Source: an uncultured Holophagales bacterium
Lineage (GTDB): Bacteria; Acidobacteriota; Thermoanaerobaculia; UBA5066
NCBI GenBank assembly: GCA_937864895.1
Contig: CALMDF010000134.1
Coordinates: 1 to 8,025 of the forward strand
Direction of reading: 5' to 3'
Length of the DNA: 8,025 bases
Shown in pieces: positions 5,670 to 8,025 of the stretch; positions within the stretch are counted from its first letter, which is position 1; each line of letters starts with the position of its first letter. The notes under the pieces were generated by a model, which was not told where the DNA came from, made no database searches, and saw only the letters and a list, made by a program, of their open reading frames with translations. Position numbers and translations under genes: made by a program.

Positions 5670-7798
5670 CGAACCTTCCCACCGCCCGACTCCTTCCCGC
5701 GGGCGACGCCCCGTCGCCCTTCGGACTGCACCTCGTCCTCGGCCCCCTCGCGGGCGGCGCCGAGGAGGGCCCCGTTCCGCTCCCGCTCTCGTCGGACGAA
5801 GGGACGAGCCGCGTCTACCTCGGAGCGCTGAAAGGCGACGCCGACAGCGTCATCGAGCTCGTCGCGGTCAAGCTCCTGCCGAACGTCCTCCCGGAGGCGC
5901 TCTCCGAGAGCGCGGCGCGGCCCACGAACCGGACGCTCCTGGCGCGATTCGCCTCGGAGCGCGAGCGGCTCAGGACCCTCCGGGCCGAGAGCCCCTGGTT
6001 CCCGCGCCTCCTCCAGCCCGACGGGAGCCCCGAGGGGGTGCTCCCCGCGCTCCTCTACGACAAGCCCTCGCGCTCGTTCTTCGTCCCGCCCTGCCCCTCG
6101 TGCGGGAGGCCGCTCGAGCCGCTCACCGACGAGCAGTTCCTCAGGGAGAGAAGGCTCCCCTCGCACCTCGAGACGCTCCACCGCCTCGTCGGCTGCCCGT
6201 CGTGCGCCACGACCGACCGCGTCATCGCGGTCTTCTCGTACGCCCCGATCCCCGGCGAGGCCGACGTCCCGGTCGGCGGCCCCGAGGAGCTCCTCAAGGG
6301 GCTCGCGCGGGCGCTCGTCCGCGACTGGGACGAGGAGCAGCTCCGGTCCTTCCCGTCGCGCGCCTCGGCCGAGGAGGCGCTCCGGCTCCGCAAGGGAGGC
6401 GGCGCCTCCCTCGGCGACTTCGCCGCGCGCTGGTCTCCCTTCTCGCTCTGCCCCTCCCCGTTCCTCGTGACCGGCCTCTCGCCCGTCAAGTGGGACGAGT
6501 GGGCCGACTTCGTGGGCGGGCGCACCGAGGCGGAGCTCGTCCCGTCCGCGGCCCCGGAGAGCCTCGAGACGGAATCGTGCCGGAGGAGGATCGAGTGGCT
6601 CCGCGAGTCGCTCCCGCCCACGGGGCGCTTCCTCTACGGCCACGACGGGACCGGCGTCGACGCGGTCGAGGTCCTCTACCTCAAGATGTCCGCGTTCCGG
6701 CAGCTCGCCGCGGCGGTCCTCGCCTTCTACCGCGCCACGTCGCAGCCCCACCTCGACCTCCACCCGGGGCACGTCCTCCTCGACAGCTACGGCAGCGGAT
6801 CCTCTCTCCCGGCCCTCTGGACGTTCGAGGTCCGGCTCCACGGGCTCGCGTCCGCGGCCCGCACGTCGAGCTTCGGCATCGACGTCGTCGTTCCCCCGCC
6901 CGAGCCGATGTTCCCCTACGCGGCGCCCGAGATCCTGGAGTTCCGCCTCGCCTCGCGCCGCCCGGGGGACGTCTACCTCTCCGAGATCGAGCCCGCCGAC
7001 GCCGGGCTCGGCGTCCGCGTCGAGGGACGCCTCTCGGACCCCAACGGCCTGTTCCCGAGACCGGAGGAGCCCGACTGGATCCACGTCACCTTTCCCGACG
7101 AGGCGCTCGGGCTCGGCATCGACTCCCTCGTCGTGAAGCGAAAGGAGGGCGTGCCGGCCTCGTACGAGGAGCTGACGTTCGTCTCCGAGCCCGTCGACCT
7201 CGACGACGCCGCGGTGAAGCGGCTCCGGCGCACCTTCGGCGTGCGCCTCCCGGGCGCGCGCTACAAGGTCTTCCCGGCCTTCGGCGCCCCGTCCGACCTC
7301 CACTCGCTCGGCGTCCTCCTCCTCCGCGCCCTCGCGGGGGGCGAGCGGACGGAGTTCTCGCTTCTCCTTCAGGCGGTCCAGCGCGCGGCGACCGCCGCCA
7401 TGAGGACGAAGGAGGGCGACGCGCTCTCGCGCCTGAAGGCGGCCCTCGCCGGCGACGCCGCGACGGCCTCGCTCCTCGACAGGTCCCGCGTCTTCTGGAA
7501 GGAGGAGGACCGCGTCCCGGGCAGGCCGAACGCGATCCCGCCGGCGCTTTTCGAGCGAGCCGTCCTCCTCGCCCTGCGGCTCGTGACCCGGATCCCGGGG
7601 TTCGCCATCGCGACCGCCCCGGGGGACTTCGTCTCCGAGGACCCCACCGGCAGGATCGAGCAGGCGCTCCGGGAGGCGGACGAGGTCGTCGCGGAGCTGA
7701 AGGCCCTTCTCGTGCACCGCCAGCCGCTCCACTTCGAGATCCAGGGAGTCCTCGCCGAGCTCCTCGACGAGGAGAGCGGACCGTCCTCCCGAGGCTGA
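5666..7798 (+). CDS. Divergent protein-kinase-fold protein with zinc-ribbon insert (possible pseudokinase)
   Basis: A 710-residue protein with no signal peptide or membrane helix, so cytoplasmic. Hanks-type kinase landmarks appear in order: a loose glycine-rich turn EGTSRVYLG (45-53), VAVK with Lys69 as the beta-3 lysine, FASERERL (95-102) as a helix C candidate, helix E plus loop QPHLDLHPGHVLL (360-372) matching HRDLKPxNILL, YAAPE (418-422) as the APE motif, and APSDLHSLG (541-549) as helix F. Two features are odd. Residues 143-180 hold CPSC...CPSC (Cys143, 146, 177, 180), a zinc-ribbon-like insert in the N-lobe region, and about 115 residues lie between APE and helix F where kinases have about 12-20. 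Asp364 is kept, but the loop Asn is His369 and the DFG position reads LHG (391-393), so both metal ligands seem lost. Regulatory or scaffold pseudokinase is my preferred reading; an atypical active kinase remains possible. The FHA gene downstream supports a phospho-signalling role. Confidence 0.68.
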   Translation: MTNLPTARLLPAGDAPSPFGLHLVLGPLAGGAEEGPVPLPLSSDEGTSRVYLGALKGDADSVIELVAVKLLPNVLPEALSESAARPTNRTLLARFASERERLRTLRAESPWFPRLLQPDGSPEGVLPALLYDKPSRSFFVPPCPSCGRPLEPLTDEQFLRERRLPSHLETLHRLVGCPSCATTDRVIAVFSYAPIPGEADVPVGGPEELLKGLARALVRDWDEEQLRSFPSRASAEEALRLRKGGGASLGDFAARWSPFSLCPSPFLVTGLSPVKWDEWADFVGGRTEAELVPSAAPESLETESCRRRIEWLRESLPPTGRFLYGHDGTGVDAVEVLYLKMSAFRQLAAAVLAFYRATSQPHLDLHPGHVLLDSYGSGSSLPALWTFEVRLHGLASAARTSSFGIDVVVPPPEPMFPYAAPEILEFRLASRRPGDVYLSEIEPADAGLGVRVEGRLSDPNGLFPRPEEPDWIHVTFPDEALGLGIDSLVVKRKEGVPASYEELTFVSEPVDLDDAAVKRLRRTFGVRLPGARYKVFPAFGAPSDLHSLGVLLLRALAGGERTEFSLLLQAVQRAATAAMRTKEGDALSRLKAALAGDAATASLLDRSRVFWKEEDRVPGRPNAIPPALFERAVLLALRLVTRIPGFAIATAPGDFVSEDPTGRIEQALREADEVVAELKALLVHRQPLHFEIQGVLAELLDEESGPSSRG

Positions 7799-7817
7799 CC
7801 CGGCGACGGCTCGCGGG

Positions 7818-7825
7818 CACCGGTG
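7818..7825 (+). promoter_or_regulatory. Short perfect palindrome upstream of the FHA gene
   Basis: CACCGGTG is a perfect 8-bp palindrome ending 8 nt before the TAAGAT element, in the spacer between the possible -35 and -10 positions. It could be half of an operator, but palindromes of this size occur by chance in GC-rich DNA. No similar palindrome is evident before the kinase-like gene. Confidence 0.15.
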
Positions 7826-7828
7826 ACC

Positions 7829-7847
7829 GAGGGTAAGATCCCCTCAC
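7829..7847 (+). promoter_or_regulatory. Putative promoter (-10 element) for the FHA gene
   Basis: TAAGAT at 7834-7839 fits TAnnnT and lies in GGGTAAGATCCCCTCAC (7831-7847), matching the element at 5580-5596 in 12 of 17 positions. Both are followed by CTTCAAGT, here at 7854-7861. GAGGG and CCCTC (7829-7833, 7841-7845) can pair across a 7-nt loop, so a weak hairpin or operator is an alternative; no U-run follows, which argues against a terminator. No clear -35 hexamer is visible. The rest of the 118-nt gap (7799-7916) shows nothing else I can name. Confidence 0.4.
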
Positions 7848-7906
7848 TGTGTCCTTCAAGTCGTCCGTTTCCTCAGGCGAGGCGCTGGCGTGTCGCCCCT
7901 TCGAGG

Positions 7907-7912
7907 GGGAGG
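7907..7912 (+). promoter_or_regulatory. Ribosome binding site of the FHA-domain gene
   Basis: GGGAGG, part of a longer G-rich run (7903-7913), lies 4 nt before the GTG at 7917. The spacing is short but acceptable. An alternative in-frame GTG at 7890 has GCGAGG 7 nt upstream and would add nine residues. Confidence 0.45.
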
Positions 7913-7916
7913 GCTC

Positions 7917-8025
7917 GTGAGCGTCCCGCCCCGCTCCCTGACGCTCGAGGTCTGGCTCGGCCCGATGGAAGGCCTGCGGTACGCCGCCGAGGCGCGGCAG
8001 GCGATGCAGCTCGTCCGGATCGGGC
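7917..8025 (+). CDS. Probable FHA-domain protein, N-terminus only (runs off right edge)
   Basis: From the GTG at 7917, 36 codons are visible to the window end. The segment LTLEVWLGPMEGLRY (residues 8-22) followed by QLVRIG (31-36) matches the opening of FHA domains: a first strand, an S/xGPxxG turn, then the strand leading to the conserved IGR that begins phosphothreonine binding. FHA domains bind phosphothreonine peptides and often act next to Ser/Thr kinases, consistent with the kinase-like gene 118 nt upstream. The diagnostic Arg after IG, and the later Ser, His and Asn motifs, fall outside the window, so binding competence cannot be judged. The start could instead be GTG 7890. The full protein may carry other domains. 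Confidence 0.6.
   Translation, partial: MSVPPRSLTLEVWLGPMEGLRYAAEARQAMQLVRIG

Noticed and set aside
5606..7732. 708-codon open frame on the minus strand opposite the kinase-like gene
   Set aside because: Same character: charged low-complexity translation, while the sense frame has ordered kinase motifs, a good ribosome binding site and zinc-knuckle cysteines.
6100..7836. 578-codon plus-strand frame overlapping the kinase-like gene
   Set aside because: Arg/Pro-rich shadow of the real gene with no recognisable motif.
7829..7845. GAGGG/CCCTC hairpin as a transcription terminator after the kinase-like gene
   Set aside because: Only a 5-bp stem, no T-run after it, and the loop is better read as a -10 element shared with the upstream gap.

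Overview
The window is very GC-rich DNA (about 70% or more by eye, third codon positions almost all G or C). It carries four protein genes, all on the + strand and closely packed, with no RNA gene, mobile element or CRISPR array that I can see. The base composition, the DUF2339/DUF3999 pair and a divergent kinase next to an FHA protein would fit a high-GC Gram-negative lineage such as Acidobacteriota (Thermoanaerobaculia- or Holophagae-like) or Myxococcota. No marker gene settles this, so the taxonomy is a weak inference.

Region 1 (1-5585) is a two-gene envelope operon. A giant polytopic membrane protein of the DUF2339 family, cut by the left edge, overlaps by 4 bp (ATGA) a secreted and membrane-anchored DUF3999 protein. 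These two uncharacterised families are, as I recall, often found together. The DUF3999 protein is internally duplicated, and only the first copy carries a discoidin-like insert.

Region 2 (5580-7916) starts with an 80-nt gap holding a promoter-like element and a possible short leader ORF. A 710-residue soluble protein follows, which I read as a highly divergent Hanks-type (Ser/Thr) kinase fold. A VAVK lysine, an HxDLxP loop, an APE motif and an SDLHSLG helix-F motif occur in the right order. However, a four-cysteine zinc-ribbon-like insert interrupts the N-lobe, about 115 residues separate APE from helix F, and both Mg-binding residues appear to be lost, so it may be a pseudokinase.

Region 3 (7799-8025) is a 118-nt gap with a second copy of the promoter-like element, then the start of a protein whose first residues look like the first strands of an FHA (phosphothreonine-binding) domain. 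The kinase-like and FHA genes probably form one phospho-signalling locus. Whether it is functionally tied to the upstream envelope pair is unknown. The similar promoter-like element before each of the two signalling genes suggests co-regulation. The most unusual items are the zinc-ribbon-bearing kinase-like protein and its apparent loss of catalytic residues.
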